Below, piece by piece: positions 1 to 8,564 of a DNA stretch of 16,598 bases. The first letter of the stretch is position 1. Every line of letters begins with the position of its first letter. The notes below the pieces were generated by a model. It had not been told where the DNA came from. It did no database searches and saw only the letters and a program-made list of their open reading frames with translations. Source of the DNA: Prevotella sp. UBA2755 (GTDB lineage Bacteria > Bacteroidota > Bacteroidia > Bacteroidales > Bacteroidaceae); assembly GCA_002353225.1 (NCBI GenBank), contig DEJF01000022.1, positions 1-16,598 on the forward strand, in the 5' to 3' direction. Both the position numbers and the translations under genes were made by a program.

Positions 1-1619
1 GGGAGAGACAGGACAATCTCGTCTTTGTCCTGATAACCTGTTGTCACATAGATATTCTCTGTACGCTCCTTGCCGTCTTCCGACATACTATATCCTTTAT
101 GAAGAGGACAAACGGGTATGAACATACGTTGTCCGGAGATGGTGGCATAGCGTTGACTCTTCATAGAAGGTACATTGATTTGCAACTCTTTGCCATCACC
201 CTTGACATCTATCTCACCTAACTCCATTTGAGGAATACTCAGCATTTCCTGTAGTGTGCGCTTTCTGTCGTCCTGTCCCATATACAATAGTGGCAAAGCG
301 TTCTCATACTGTTGCAGTTTTGCTACTTGCTTCATCTCCATAGTCGCTTTCCCTTGGGCATCAATCTGTATTTTCATTCTACTCCCCATGAAATTGGTCG
401 AGTCAGCATAACAAGGGAGAGTTACCAATTTCCCCCCTTCAGGAGTGATGAGAATAGCATCATGACCTGCGATATCCTCATGGACATATCCCATGGGCAG
501 CAAAGGGTTGGTACATTCCAGCCAGAGGGTATCGCCCGGAAGTGGAACTTGCAGGACGGCATGGTTCATCTGTCCCACACTGGCAAAATCACGGAACAGG
601 TGGCGGTTCTTGGTACTGATAGTGGCATAACAGGAGGTTATCCCCACCTCTTTCAGAAGCGCATGCATAAAGTTGCTCAACCCCTTACAGTCGCCATAAC
701 CACTCTTGAACACATCTTTAGCCAAGGCAGGTTGCAGACCACCTATGCCAAGGAACACCGCCACATAGCGTGTGGTCTTACCTAAGTATTGATAGAGTCG
801 CTCCACTTTCTCCCTGTCCGTCTTGAGACCGTCGGTCATCTGATGCACCTCTGCTTTCAGTGTCTCTGGTAGGGCATCACGTCCTTCCATCAACGAATAC
901 AGCCATTTGCCATAACTATTCCACGTGTCAAGACTCCCTTCCGTCTTGTAGTATTGGAAATCTTGCGGGACAAAGAAGGCAAGGGGGATTCTCTCACGGA
1001 GGGTACGACCAAAACGTTCCTGTTGTATAGCGGGTAAGTCAGAGAGTTCCAAGGAGAACACCCGACGTCCTTTCTCATCACTTGTCACAGAGACATTTTT
1101 CTGGATGTTCTGTGTCTGACGGCATACCACCATGTCCGAAGGTACTGTCAGTTGGTAGTTGGCTTTCTTGACTGCCACCTCATAGTCTGTTTGCGGACAG
1201 AACGGAGGGAACTCTATCAGGTTATCGTGACAGTCTATCGTCCATTCATAGGTGATAGTCACAGGATAGACAGGAGGTGTATACGAGAAGAACATCTTGT
1301 AGTCATCGACGGCAAGATACTGTGAATACTCCGTCCGTTGCAGTTCACTCTCCTTAATCTTACGGATGACTTTGCCAGAGGCATCTGTAACCTGTCCACG
1401 GAAAGAGGTCAGTCGTTCCTGCTTATTACAAGAGCAAAGGAAATGAGCATGATCCGCCCCCTGTTCGTTCAGAATCGTTTTCGTCTCTTGATAGTGCGTC
1501 GTCATGTGAGTCTTACTCTCACATCTTGTCTCAGTCAGTGAATTCTCCACGATGACATTCTGAGCAAACCCATTGCCACCACAGCAGAGCAACAGGAGAA
1601 AGAACCAACTCTTTTTCAT
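1..1619 (-). CDS. Exported DUF3857 / transglutaminase-like protein, 3' end cut by window edge
   Basis: Open frame of 539 complete codons running off the left edge, so the C-terminus is missing. It starts with a Sec signal peptide (MKKSWFFLLLLCCGGNGFAQ, cleavage probably after FA), so the product should be in the periplasm or on the outer surface. An N-terminal beta-rich DUF3857-type domain (about residues 40-230) is followed by a transglutaminase-like core. That core has GDCKG with Cys311 as the expected nucleophile, and MNHAV with His353. The usual third residue (Asp in W-x-D) appears here as Glu in LWLECTNP. The real substrate of this family is unknown; peptide or isopeptide cleavage or cross-linking is possible. 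The ATG overlaps the upstream gene's stop as TGATG, so translation is probably coupled and both proteins come from one mRNA. Family assignment is from motif recognition. Confidence 0.85.
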   Translation of the reverse strand, partial: MKKSWFFLLLLCCGGNGFAQNVIVENSLTETRCESKTHMTTHYQETKTILNEQGADHAHFLCSCNKQERLTSFRGQVTDASGKVIRKIKESELQRTEYSQYLAVDDYKMFFSYTPPVYPVTITYEWTIDCHDNLIEFPPFCPQTDYEVAVKKANYQLTVPSDMVVCRQTQNIQKNVSVTSDEKGRRVFSLELSDLPAIQQERFGRTLRERIPLAFFVPQDFQYYKTEGSLDTWNSYGKWLYSLMEGRDALPETLKAEVHQMTDGLKTDREKVERLYQYLGKTTRYVAVFLGIGGLQPALAKDVFKSGYGDCKGLSNFMHALLKEVGITSCYATISTKNRHLFRDFASVGQMNHAVLQVPLPGDTLWLECTNPLLPMGYVHEDIAGHDAILITPEGGKLVTLPCYADSTNFMGSRMKIQIDAQGKATMEMKQVAKLQQYENALPLLYMGQDDRKRTLQEMLSIPQMELGEIDVKGDGKELQINVPSMKSQRYATISGQRMFIPVCPLHKGYSMSEDGKERTENIYVTTGYQDKDEIVLSL

Positions 1620-3586
1620 CATATCTTTTTCACCGTCAGCATCTGGTTACAACTCTCCACCAACTTATCAAAGAAACTTCTCAGTTCCGCATACTGCGAC
1701 TGGTCATAAAACGGTTTGGCAATTTCTATCCGATACTGAACAGTCAGTTGGTTGTCATTCTTCTTACAGATAACATGTGCTGCCATGCCGTCAAACTCCA
1801 GCGCAATCGGACTGGGCATGTCCTCTACCTGATAACCTGCTGGCAGTTCTATCATGACGTTGAGTGTCTCTTGCTGACAATATGGGAACTCCACAGGCAA
1901 GTCACGCTTCTCTGACTTGAAGGGGTTCTCTTTCATAGGAATCAATACAAGCGGATTCAGATATATCTGGTCGCCTGCCGTATCGAATTGTTTCGTGAAG
2001 CCAACCGATTCCCTAACGGTAAGCGCTTTGTTGGCAAGACTCTTCCGCTGGTATTTCGTAATATCAATACCATCACGTTCCTTCATACGACTAATCATAG
2101 ACAGACTATCCGTCGCCTCGCGCCATTTCTTACACACCCTTGCTGCCTCTTCGTCACTGTAGACATTATTACACAGTCCCGTCAATTTACCTTGGCTATC
2201 CAGTTTTCCCTGAATCACCCTCTTCGCTTTTCCATTTGCTGTCATCTGCAAGTTGACCCAAACACCTTGTCCTTTGGGAGAGAAGACGCGGGCACGCTCT
2301 GCCAGCAGGACTGGGGGTAATATGTTCATACTGGGTGCCTCGACAGAGGCATCGATATAGCATAGTGTCGAGTCGGTATCTTGTATGCCTACCACAAAAG
2401 TGCTCAGGTATTTGATACTGGCATGAGTCAGTGGCAGTCTGCCGTTGCTTCGCTTACGAAGCACAACGGGAACAGCCTCTATACCTGCGTCACGAAGCAT
2501 GTTGATATACAGGAAATTGATATCGGCATTCGTACCTGTTCCCTCTTTCAGCAGTTTTGAGGCGGACTTTGCCTCGAAGGCATAATTTCCATTCCAGCGC
2601 ACCTTCTTCTTCAGTAACTGGAAGACGGCGAGAGCCCTCGCTTTCTTGTCGGCAATGGAGGGAATGTCTGAGGCTGCAATCTCTTCTTTGAGAGGACTGC
2701 TCTTCTTCAACCTGCCTCCGAACTCGTTGTCGTCTGCTAAGATCTTGTCAATGTCTTCCCAGTTCGTTGTATAATTCTTATGCACCTGTCCAGGGACATA
2801 GATGCCTCTCAGTTCGTGCGTGACTTTATTGCCGAAGTCCCTCGCGTGCCATACAAAATCATCATCTTTCAGTGCTGGCAAGTTCTGCCCTACAAAGGTA
2901 TATTCTTTAGTCGGGATGATATCGCTACCCAGATTGATGGAACTGCTGCTCTGCTCTTTATCCAAATGATTGACACCACTCTCCTCGATACTGAACCTAA
3001 ACCATTCAGGTACTGATAATGAGTATTCTGTATAGAGCACTGGAATACCGGTTTGCGCATACCAGTCACGCAAGTCGTAGAATATCTCACTCTCTATTCT
3101 GTACTCATACTCCATCACCGTGCCAACCTGCACTTTAGGCATGCTGAACTTGATCTGTTTATCTTCTTTGTCCAGACGCTCCTCATGAATCATCGAACTC
3201 TCCAACTTCGCTTTCACGAGGGAGCCATTCTCCATATTATAGGACGTTCCTTTCAATCCAACAACTTTCTCCTTGATATCGTGGTTGGTCTCATGATCCC
3301 TATAGCCGATACTCACGTCTCCCCAATCCTTACCATCAGGTTTCAGTACCTTGATGCGACACTTCACCTCATTAGTTATCAGGAATCCATTGGTACGTAT
3401 GGTATAATAGGTCTCCACCTTATTATATAATATCACTGCCTCCGCATCCGGGTCGGCTGCATATTCGGTCATGGTCAGTTCCTCTTGGGTCGGCTTTCCC
3501 CATTTTTTGTTAGGCTGCAATTCTTGCGCAGCACCAATGACACTTGAGAGACTCAAGCATAGGATCAAGAATAATGACTTTTTCAT
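1619..3586 (-). CDS. Exported DUF3857 protein with degenerate transglutaminase-like domain
   Basis: 655 residues with a Sec signal peptide (residues 1-20, ending GAAQ). A DUF3857-type beta domain spans about residues 50-250, a transglutaminase-like fold about 310-415, and a beta-rich C-terminal domain about 450-650. Where active relatives have G-x-C, this protein reads GTGTNADIN, so Asn353 sits at the nucleophile position. His388 (LTHAS) and Asp412 (YIDAS) look retained. It is therefore probably not a thiol enzyme and may bind rather than cleave. It is the first gene of a two-gene unit with the following Cys-containing paralogue, with TGATG overlap. A Bacteroidetes-type promoter lies about 40 bp upstream. 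The ATG at 3586 is preferred because it gives a complete signal peptide. Function is unknown beyond a cell-envelope location. Confidence 0.88.
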   Translation of the reverse strand: MKKSLFLILCLSLSSVIGAAQELQPNKKWGKPTQEELTMTEYAADPDAEAVILYNKVETYYTIRTNGFLITNEVKCRIKVLKPDGKDWGDVSIGYRDHETNHDIKEKVVGLKGTSYNMENGSLVKAKLESSMIHEERLDKEDKQIKFSMPKVQVGTVMEYEYRIESEIFYDLRDWYAQTGIPVLYTEYSLSVPEWFRFSIEESGVNHLDKEQSSSSINLGSDIIPTKEYTFVGQNLPALKDDDFVWHARDFGNKVTHELRGIYVPGQVHKNYTTNWEDIDKILADDNEFGGRLKKSSPLKEEIAASDIPSIADKKARALAVFQLLKKKVRWNGNYAFEAKSASKLLKEGTGTNADINFLYINMLRDAGIEAVPVVLRKRSNGRLPLTHASIKYLSTFVVGIQDTDSTLCYIDASVEAPSMNILPPVLLAERARVFSPKGQGVWVNLQMTANGKAKRVIQGKLDSQGKLTGLCNNVYSDEEAARVCKKWREATDSLSMISRMKERDGIDITKYQRKSLANKALTVRESVGFTKQFDTAGDQIYLNPLVLIPMKENPFKSEKRDLPVEFPYCQQETLNVMIELPAGYQVEDMPSPIALEFDGMAAHVICKKNDNQLTVQYRIEIAKPFYDQSQYAELRSFFDKLVESCNQMLTVKKI

Positions 3587-3628
3587 TGCTTTAAAAATTT
3601 ATAGTTCGTGTATTTTTCTATGACCTTG

Positions 3629-3659
3629 CAAAGGTACATCATTTATTTGGAAGTACAAA
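3629..3659 (-). promoter_or_regulatory. Bacteroidetes-type promoter for the DUF3857 gene pair
   Basis: On the minus strand, TTTG (3659-3656) is separated by 19 bp from TACCTTTG (3636-3629). This matches the Bacteroidetes primary-sigma pattern TTTG-N19/21-TAnnTTTG. The predicted transcript start is near 3625, giving a leader of about 40 nt before the ATG at 3586. Confidence 0.75.
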
Positions 3660-3688
3660 AGAAAATACATTCTTTTTCACTCAATTCC

Positions 3689-3719
3689 TTTGAATTTCTA
3701 TATATTATTCCTATCTTTG
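3689..3719 (+). promoter_or_regulatory. Bacteroidetes-type promoter for the DUF3667 operon
   Basis: TTTG (3689-3692), a 19-bp AT-rich spacer, then TATCTTTG (3712-3719). The last base of the -7 element lies only 7 bp before the ATG at 3727, so the transcript would start about 3-5 nt before the start codon. The message is probably leaderless or nearly so, unless an in-frame ATG at 3736 is used. Confidence 0.75.
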
Positions 3720-3726
3720 CAGGACA

Positions 3727-4662
3727 ATGGAAGAAATGAAGGAGAGATACAGACGGTTTAAGGAGTGGGAACAGTGTCCTCACCAGGTGGCTCCACTCTC
3801 AGAGGAAACCCATGAATGCGCTACCTGCGGCACACACTACCAGGGAAACTACTGTCCACGTTGCGGGCAGTCGGCAAAGATTGGCCGCTATTCCTTCAAG
3901 AATGCTTTCCTGCTGTATCTTGACGTCTGGGGCTTGGGCAACCGTGGCATGTTCCGCTCCATCCGCGACCTTCTGTTGCGTCCCGGCTACATGATCCGCG
4001 ACTATCTCGGAGGCATGCAGATGGCGTATTTTCCTCCTTTCAAGATGTACTTCCTGCTCTTCACCCTCTCGCTGCTGATAGATTCAGGCTTGAACATCCG
4101 GGGGATTAACCGCTTGGAAAATCAGGAAAAGAAGACCGAGGTAACCGTAAATGATGATGAGGCGAAAGAGGCACAAGGAAAAAAGACTGAACGGAAGACT
4201 GGCAAGCCGTTCACGGAAAAGGATAAGAAGAGGCTGGCAATGGACGAACTTCATCGAATCCTCGACGTAACCTTTGAATGGGTCGACCAGCACACTTCGG
4301 CGGTGATACTTATCAGTCTGCTCCTTTTCTCCATTCCGCTCTGGCTGCTGTTCCGCCATAGTCCGGCGCTCCCCGACATACGCCTGTCCGAGTGTTTCGT
4401 GGCGATGGTTTATATCAGCAACATGATCTTCATCTACAACCTCATTCCCTCACTGTTCTGCTTCAGCCGCACGGCCGAAGACTACTACGAACTGCTCACA
4501 CTGCTGCTGGTCATCATCCCCATCAAGCAACTGTCGGGCTTCAGTTTCTGGAGCACCGTCTGGCGAGTACCCTTAGCCGCCATTTCCTTCGTCATCATTT
4601 TCTTAACGCTGTTTGTTGCCATAGCATGTATATATTTGGAAATCTATGTCTGGCTCATCTAA
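3727..4662 (+). CDS. DUF3667 zinc-ribbon membrane protein
   Basis: 311 residues. The N-terminus holds a zinc-ribbon-like pair of knuckles, CATCG (Cys31, Cys34) and CPRCGQ (Cys43, Cys46). These are followed by the conserved stretch around residues 53-105 that marks DUF3667 proteins of Bacteroidetes. Hydrophobic segments lie at about 102-119, 192-209, 222-245, 255-268 and 280-307. A charged, Lys/Glu-rich loop (about 130-172) separates the first segment from the rest. It is an inner-membrane protein of unknown role, and the ribbon is probably cytoplasmic. The next gene starts 18 bp downstream on the same strand, so it looks like the first gene of an operon. The start at 3727 sits almost on the predicted transcript start; Met4 (3736) is an alternative. 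Confidence 0.88.
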   Translation: MEEMKERYRRFKEWEQCPHQVAPLSEETHECATCGTHYQGNYCPRCGQSAKIGRYSFKNAFLLYLDVWGLGNRGMFRSIRDLLLRPGYMIRDYLGGMQMAYFPPFKMYFLLFTLSLLIDSGLNIRGINRLENQEKKTEVTVNDDEAKEAQGKKTERKTGKPFTEKDKKRLAMDELHRILDVTFEWVDQHTSAVILISLLLFSIPLWLLFRHSPALPDIRLSECFVAMVYISNMIFIYNLIPSLFCFSRTAEDYYELLTLLLVIIPIKQLSGFSFWSTVWRVPLAAISFVIIFLTLFVAIACIYLEIYVWLI

Positions 4663-4680
4663 CACTATAACGACAAAACT

Positions 4681-5895
4681 ATGATACATCACAAGATCAA
4701 TAAGATTCAGAGCCCTTGGGGGAAAGGATTCCTTACCAGCATACTGGGCACCACCATTTCAATTATACTGACGTTCGGAACATCAGCACTCATTGACAGT
4801 AAGATGAAGGCTGACACCCAGCGGCAGACCGCCATGATGGTGATTCACGACATCGACGTGTGTGTCAAACAAATGGAAGAGATGGCAGACGAGGAAGAGG
4901 AAAGGAATAATGCCATGCAGTATGTCCTGGCGAACATAGACCGCATTGAGTCAGTATCGGAAGATACGCTCGTGCTGGCTATGGAAATGATAATCGACTT
5001 CACCGGTATTCACACCTTCTTCGACGATGCCAAGGAGAATATTTTCAAGAGCAGTCAGGACATCTGGAGCAATCTCGACAATATGGCATTCATAGATAAT
5101 ATGGAGCGTTTCTATCAAGAACGAAAGGAAGCCGAAATTGTGCTGACCACCGATCCAACTGTCAAGTACCCTATATCCTACGATGAGGCATGCCAGATGA
5201 GGATCAATGCTTCCAGCACTAATGGATACGACTTGGACTACGCTGCTGTGCTGAAAGAGAAACTGAAGGATCGCACGGTGAAGTTCTACGTCGACTTTTC
5301 CCCAGCCCGCGTTAGGTTCTACCGCCAATATGCGCAAGGGTGGAGGGACATCAGCGACCGCAACAAATTCATCATGAACATCAGCGACGAGGAACTCTCT
5401 GAATACATCAAGAGCAGTCAGCAAAGCGGTTCCTCTATCAGCAAGAACGACTTGATAGGAAAATGGGAACGCAAGGCGGGCGGAATGAATGACTTTTGCT
5501 ACGAATTCATGGCGAACGACTCATTATGCAGGAAGCAGATACAGCATGTTGCCTATCCCGTCTGGAGCGGCGAAGTCATCGTGTCGATTATCTATGGCGG
5601 CAAATGGCACCTCAAGAACGACACGCTGGTTTTGGTTTACAATCCCGCATCAGTAGATGTGCAGTTGGACTCGTCGCATATCACCTACAGACCTGAGATG
5701 CGGGATTCTGTCATTCATTTAATCAGCCGCTACATCGACGTAGAGAGGGCGAAAAAGAATCTGCGTAAATCGGTTGAAAAGCATACGAGGGATTCCGTTC
5801 CCGTGACGACCAACAAGTCGCGCGACAAGATAGAAATGGTAGCAGGTCACAGTGGCGATGAGGTCACCACACACTACCTAAAGCGTATCAAATAA
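4681..5895 (+). CDS. Unrecognised single-pass membrane protein
   Basis: 404 residues; family not recognised. One clear membrane segment near the N-terminus (about residues 16-38, with a basic lead-in). Behind it is a long, mostly helical, acidic region (about 40-250) including MADEEEERNNAM and a likely coiled stretch. The last third changes character. From about residue 256 (DLIGKWER) it becomes strand-rich with alternating aromatic and polar residues up to about 342, resembling the small beta-barrel of lipocalin-like Bacteroidetes proteins (G-x-W opening). This resemblance is an impression, not an alignment. The bulk probably lies on one face of the inner membrane. It sits 18 bp after the DUF3667 gene and 11 bp before an oxidoreductase gene, so the three are probably co-transcribed. 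No enzyme motif seen. Confidence 0.75.
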   Translation: MIHHKINKIQSPWGKGFLTSILGTTISIILTFGTSALIDSKMKADTQRQTAMMVIHDIDVCVKQMEEMADEEEERNNAMQYVLANIDRIESVSEDTLVLAMEMIIDFTGIHTFFDDAKENIFKSSQDIWSNLDNMAFIDNMERFYQERKEAEIVLTTDPTVKYPISYDEACQMRINASSTNGYDLDYAAVLKEKLKDRTVKFYVDFSPARVRFYRQYAQGWRDISDRNKFIMNISDEELSEYIKSSQQSGSSISKNDLIGKWERKAGGMNDFCYEFMANDSLCRKQIQHVAYPVWSGEVIVSIIYGGKWHLKNDTLVLVYNPASVDVQLDSSHITYRPEMRDSVIHLISRYIDVERAKKNLRKSVEKHTRDSVPVTTNKSRDKIEMVAGHSGDEVTTHYLKRIK

Positions 5896-5906
5896 ACACT
5901 AAAACG

Positions 5907-6905
5907 ATGAAACAGACAGATTTACGAGTAGGCATCATTGCCACAGGATGGATTGCCGAGAAAGCGGCATTGACCATTCAACACATGGAAGGTGTCACCT
6001 GCCATGCCGTTGCCTCACGAACTATGGAGAAGGCTGAGGCGTTTGCCCGGAAATGGGGGATTCCCCATGCCTATGGCTCCTACACAGAACTGCTTGACGC
6101 AGAGGACATAGACCTTGTATATGTAGGTACTCCCCACTCCCATCACTTCGACGTGACGATGGAGGCTATTCGGAAAGGGAAGCCCTGTCTGGTGGAGAAG
6201 GCTTTCATGGCGAACTATGAGCAGAGTCTTGCCGTGGTGAATGCCGCCCGTGAACAGAAGGTATTCCTTGCCGAGGCGATATGGACACGCTATCAGCCCA
6301 TCGTAAAGACCATCCGTGACATCATCAAGAGTGGCAGACTGGGGGAATTACGCCTGCTGACAGGCAGTATCGGTTACAGTATGGGCAACAAACCCCGCAT
6401 CATGCGTGCAGACCTCTGCGGCGGAGCATTGCTCGACCTTGGTGTCTATGGTATCAACTTCGTCCGTATGTTCTGCGATGCCAAGATAGAACAGATCGAG
6501 TCACAATGTATGAAGTCTGACACGGGTATGGACCTTACCAACACCATCTCATGGCGTATGGAGGGCGGTATCATGGCGAATATCCAGTCGTCGGCATGCT
6601 GTGTGAACGACAACCAGGGAACGATCTGCGGAACGGAGGGCTACCTCATCGTGGATAATATCAATAACCCGCAGAGCGTGAAGATTTACAAGCGTGACCG
6701 TGTCTTCGTGGAGGAGATCAAAGTGCCCCAGCAGATTACTGGGTATGAATACCAATTCCTTGCTTGTAAAGATGCTATCAACAACGGATTGACAGAAACA
6801 CCCTACATGCCCCTTGACGAGACCTTATATATTATGAGACTGATGGATGACCTGCGATACGAATGGGGAATCCACTACCCCATGGACTCTTTCCCCTTAA
6901 GTTAG
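5907..6905 (+). CDS. Gfo/Idh/MocA family NAD(P)-dependent oxidoreductase
   Basis: 332 residues, the usual length for the family. The N-terminal Rossmann fold opens with VGIIATGWIAEK, a variant of the G-x-G-x-x-G nucleotide-binding loop. It continues with the VYVGTPHSHH strand-loop and VEKAF (Lys98) in place of the more common EKP. The motif LAEAIWTRYQP (about 121-131) and GGALLDLGVYGIN (Asp177, Tyr181) place it nearest the dihydrodiol-dehydrogenase-like branch. Such enzymes oxidise or reduce sugars, inositols or cyclic diols with NAD(P); the substrate cannot be read from the sequence. Cytoplasmic. It is the last gene of the plus-strand trio. Its final three codons and the TAG stop are built from one arm of an inverted repeat that recurs at 6970-6980. 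Confidence 0.9.
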   Translation: MKQTDLRVGIIATGWIAEKAALTIQHMEGVTCHAVASRTMEKAEAFARKWGIPHAYGSYTELLDAEDIDLVYVGTPHSHHFDVTMEAIRKGKPCLVEKAFMANYEQSLAVVNAAREQKVFLAEAIWTRYQPIVKTIRDIIKSGRLGELRLLTGSIGYSMGNKPRIMRADLCGGALLDLGVYGINFVRMFCDAKIEQIESQCMKSDTGMDLTNTISWRMEGGIMANIQSSACCVNDNQGTICGTEGYLIVDNINNPQSVKIYKRDRVFVEEIKVPQQITGYEYQFLACKDAINNGLTETPYMPLDETLYIMRLMDDLRYEWGIHYPMDSFPLS

Positions 6906-6986
6906 GGGGAACAAAAAAAGGGGTCTGAACAAACTATCATAAAATGATTGTTCAGACCTCTCCCGTCCTCCCCTAACTTAGGGGAG
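6891..6986. repeat. Nested inverted repeats between convergent genes
   Basis: TAAGTTAGGGG at 6898-6908 recurs as its exact complement CCCCTAACTTA at 6970-6980, and this 11-bp pair encloses a stem-loop at 6922-6958. Each outer arm is also nearly self-complementary. TTCCCC/GGGGGAA flank the left arm (6891-6911). CTCCCCTAA (6968-6976) pairs with TTAGGGGAG (6978-6986) at the right arm. The right hairpin is followed by ATTATTATTTT and could end plus-strand transcription. The left arm supplies the TAG stop of the oxidoreductase gene. Confidence 0.75.
6913..6958 (-). terminator. Intrinsic terminator of the zapA-rny operon
   Basis: GGTCTGAACA (6922-6931) pairs with TGTTCAGACC (6949-6958). An inner ATCAT/ATGAT stem caps the loop. 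Read on the minus strand, the stem is followed by a run of seven T (complement of A 6913-6919), the standard layout for Rho-independent termination of transcripts coming from rny. Read on the plus strand there is no T run directly after it. Confidence 0.8.
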
Positions 6987-6990
6987 ATTA

Positions 6991-8532
6991 TTATTTTGCA
7001 TAAGCCACAGATCGTGTCTCTCGGATAACGGTGATCTTCACCTGTCCGGGATACGTCATCTCGTTCTGAATCTTCGTAGCGATCTCACCACTCAATGCCT
7101 CCGTCTCGGCATCATCCATCTTATCGGCACCGACAATGACACGTAACTCACGACCAGCCTGGATAGCATAGGTCTTGGTAACACCAGGATAACTCATAGC
7201 GATAGCCTCCAAGTCGTTCAGACGCTTGATATAAGCCTCCACAATCTCACGACGGGCACCAGGACGGGCACCACTGATAGCATCACATATCTGTACGATA
7301 GGAGCCAGCAGCGTCTGCATCTCCATCTCGTCATGGTGGGCACCGATGGCATTACAGATATCGGGCTTCTCCTTGAATTTCTCTGCGATCTTGGCACCAT
7401 AGATAGCGTGTGGATCCTCTGTATCCTCATCGGGCACCTTACCTATATCGTGCAACAAACCGGCACGCTTTGCCTTCTTCGGGTTCAAGCCCAACTCCGC
7501 CGCCATGACCGCACAGAGGTTAGCGGTCTCACGAGCATGCTGCAACAGGTTCTGTCCATAAGAGGAACGATATTTCATCTTACCGATGATACGAATCAAC
7601 TCTGGGTGCAAGCCATGGATACCTAAGTCGATGGCGGTGCGCTTACCCGTCTCGATCACCTCGTTCTCCAACTGCTTCTTCACCTTCGCAACCACCTCCT
7701 CGATACGGGCTGGGTGGATACGGCCATCGCTCACCAACTGGTGGAGGGCAAGACGACAGGTCTCACGACGGATAGGATCGAAGGCAGAGATAACGATTGC
7801 CTCAGGAGTATCGTCCACGACAATCTCCACACCGCAGGCAGCCTCAAGGGCACGGATGTTACGACCCTCACGACCGATGATACGTCCCTTCACGTCATCA
7901 TTGTCGATGTGGAAGACGCTCACGGAGTTCTCGATGGCAGTCTCAGTGGCAACACGCTGGATGGTCTGGATGACGATCTTCTTAGCCTGGGCATTCGCAT
8001 TGAGTTTCGCCTCGTCCATGATCTCATTGATATAACTGGCGGCATCAGTCTTAGCCTCATCCTTCATCGCCTCTACCAGACGAGCCTTCGCCTCCTCAGC
8101 ACTCAGACCAGAGAGTTCTTCCAACTTGGTACGCTCCTGCATCTGCATCTTCTCCAGTTCATCATTCTTAATGGCGAGGAGTTTCTTCTCATTGTCAATA
8201 CGAGTCTGCTGGTTGTCCAACTCGTTCTTACGACGTCCCAGTTCCTCCTGACGCTGGTTCAGCGAGATCTCACGCTGCTTCAAGCGGTTCTCGTTCTGCT
8301 GGATATGCTGGTTGCGCTGTTGCACTTCCTTCTCCAACTCACTCTTCTTGTTCAGGAATTTCTCCTTGACTTCAAGCAGTTTTTTCTCCTTGATTACCTC
8401 AGCCTCTTTCTTGGCTGCGTCTACCATCTCATTATATTTCCCTTTAACTACGTAACGGAAAATCAAAAAGCCACACACGCCACCCAGTACGAGGGCAGCC
8501 ACAATGGCAATAATAGCAACAATAATGTTCAT
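6991..8532 (-). CDS. rny: Ribonuclease Y
   Basis: 513 residues, close to the usual 510-520. In order: an N-terminal membrane anchor (about residues 4-26), a long charged coiled coil (about 30-200) rich in Glu, Lys and Gln, a KH RNA-binding domain with the loop GRIIGREGRNIRALE (about 216-230), and an HD phosphohydrolase domain with LLHDIGK (His361, Asp362), IGAHHDE (His399, His400) and ICDAISGARPG (Asp417). The family is a membrane-tethered endoribonuclease that starts mRNA decay. It follows zapA by 32 bp on the same strand and ends before a strong terminator, so it is the last gene of that operon. The ATG at 8532 gives a complete membrane anchor. Confidence 0.97.
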   Translation of the reverse strand: MNIIVAIIAIVAALVLGGVCGFLIFRYVVKGKYNEMVDAAKKEAEVIKEKKLLEVKEKFLNKKSELEKEVQQRNQHIQQNENRLKQREISLNQRQEELGRRKNELDNQQTRIDNEKKLLAIKNDELEKMQMQERTKLEELSGLSAEEAKARLVEAMKDEAKTDAASYINEIMDEAKLNANAQAKKIVIQTIQRVATETAIENSVSVFHIDNDDVKGRIIGREGRNIRALEAACGVEIVVDDTPEAIVISAFDPIRRETCRLALHQLVSDGRIHPARIEEVVAKVKKQLENEVIETGKRTAIDLGIHGLHPELIRIIGKMKYRSSYGQNLLQHARETANLCAVMAAELGLNPKKAKRAGLLHDIGKVPDEDTEDPHAIYGAKIAEKFKEKPDICNAIGAHHDEMEMQTLLAPIVQICDAISGARPGARREIVEAYIKRLNDLEAIAMSYPGVTKTYAIQAGRELRVIVGADKMDDAETEALSGEIATKIQNEMTYPGQVKITVIRETRSVAYAK

Positions 8533-8564
8533 AAATTATATATTGAGTTAATGTTCTCTTATCA

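Noticed and set aside
312..785. 157-codon plus-strand open frame opposite the first DUF3857 gene
   Set aside because: The minus strand holds an unbroken frame with signal peptide and transglutaminase-like motifs; the plus frame is a chance opening.
4951..5424. 157-codon minus-strand open frame opposite the 404-aa gene
   Set aside because: The plus frame has tight operon spacing on both sides and a coherent membrane-anchored protein. The minus frame has no initiation context.
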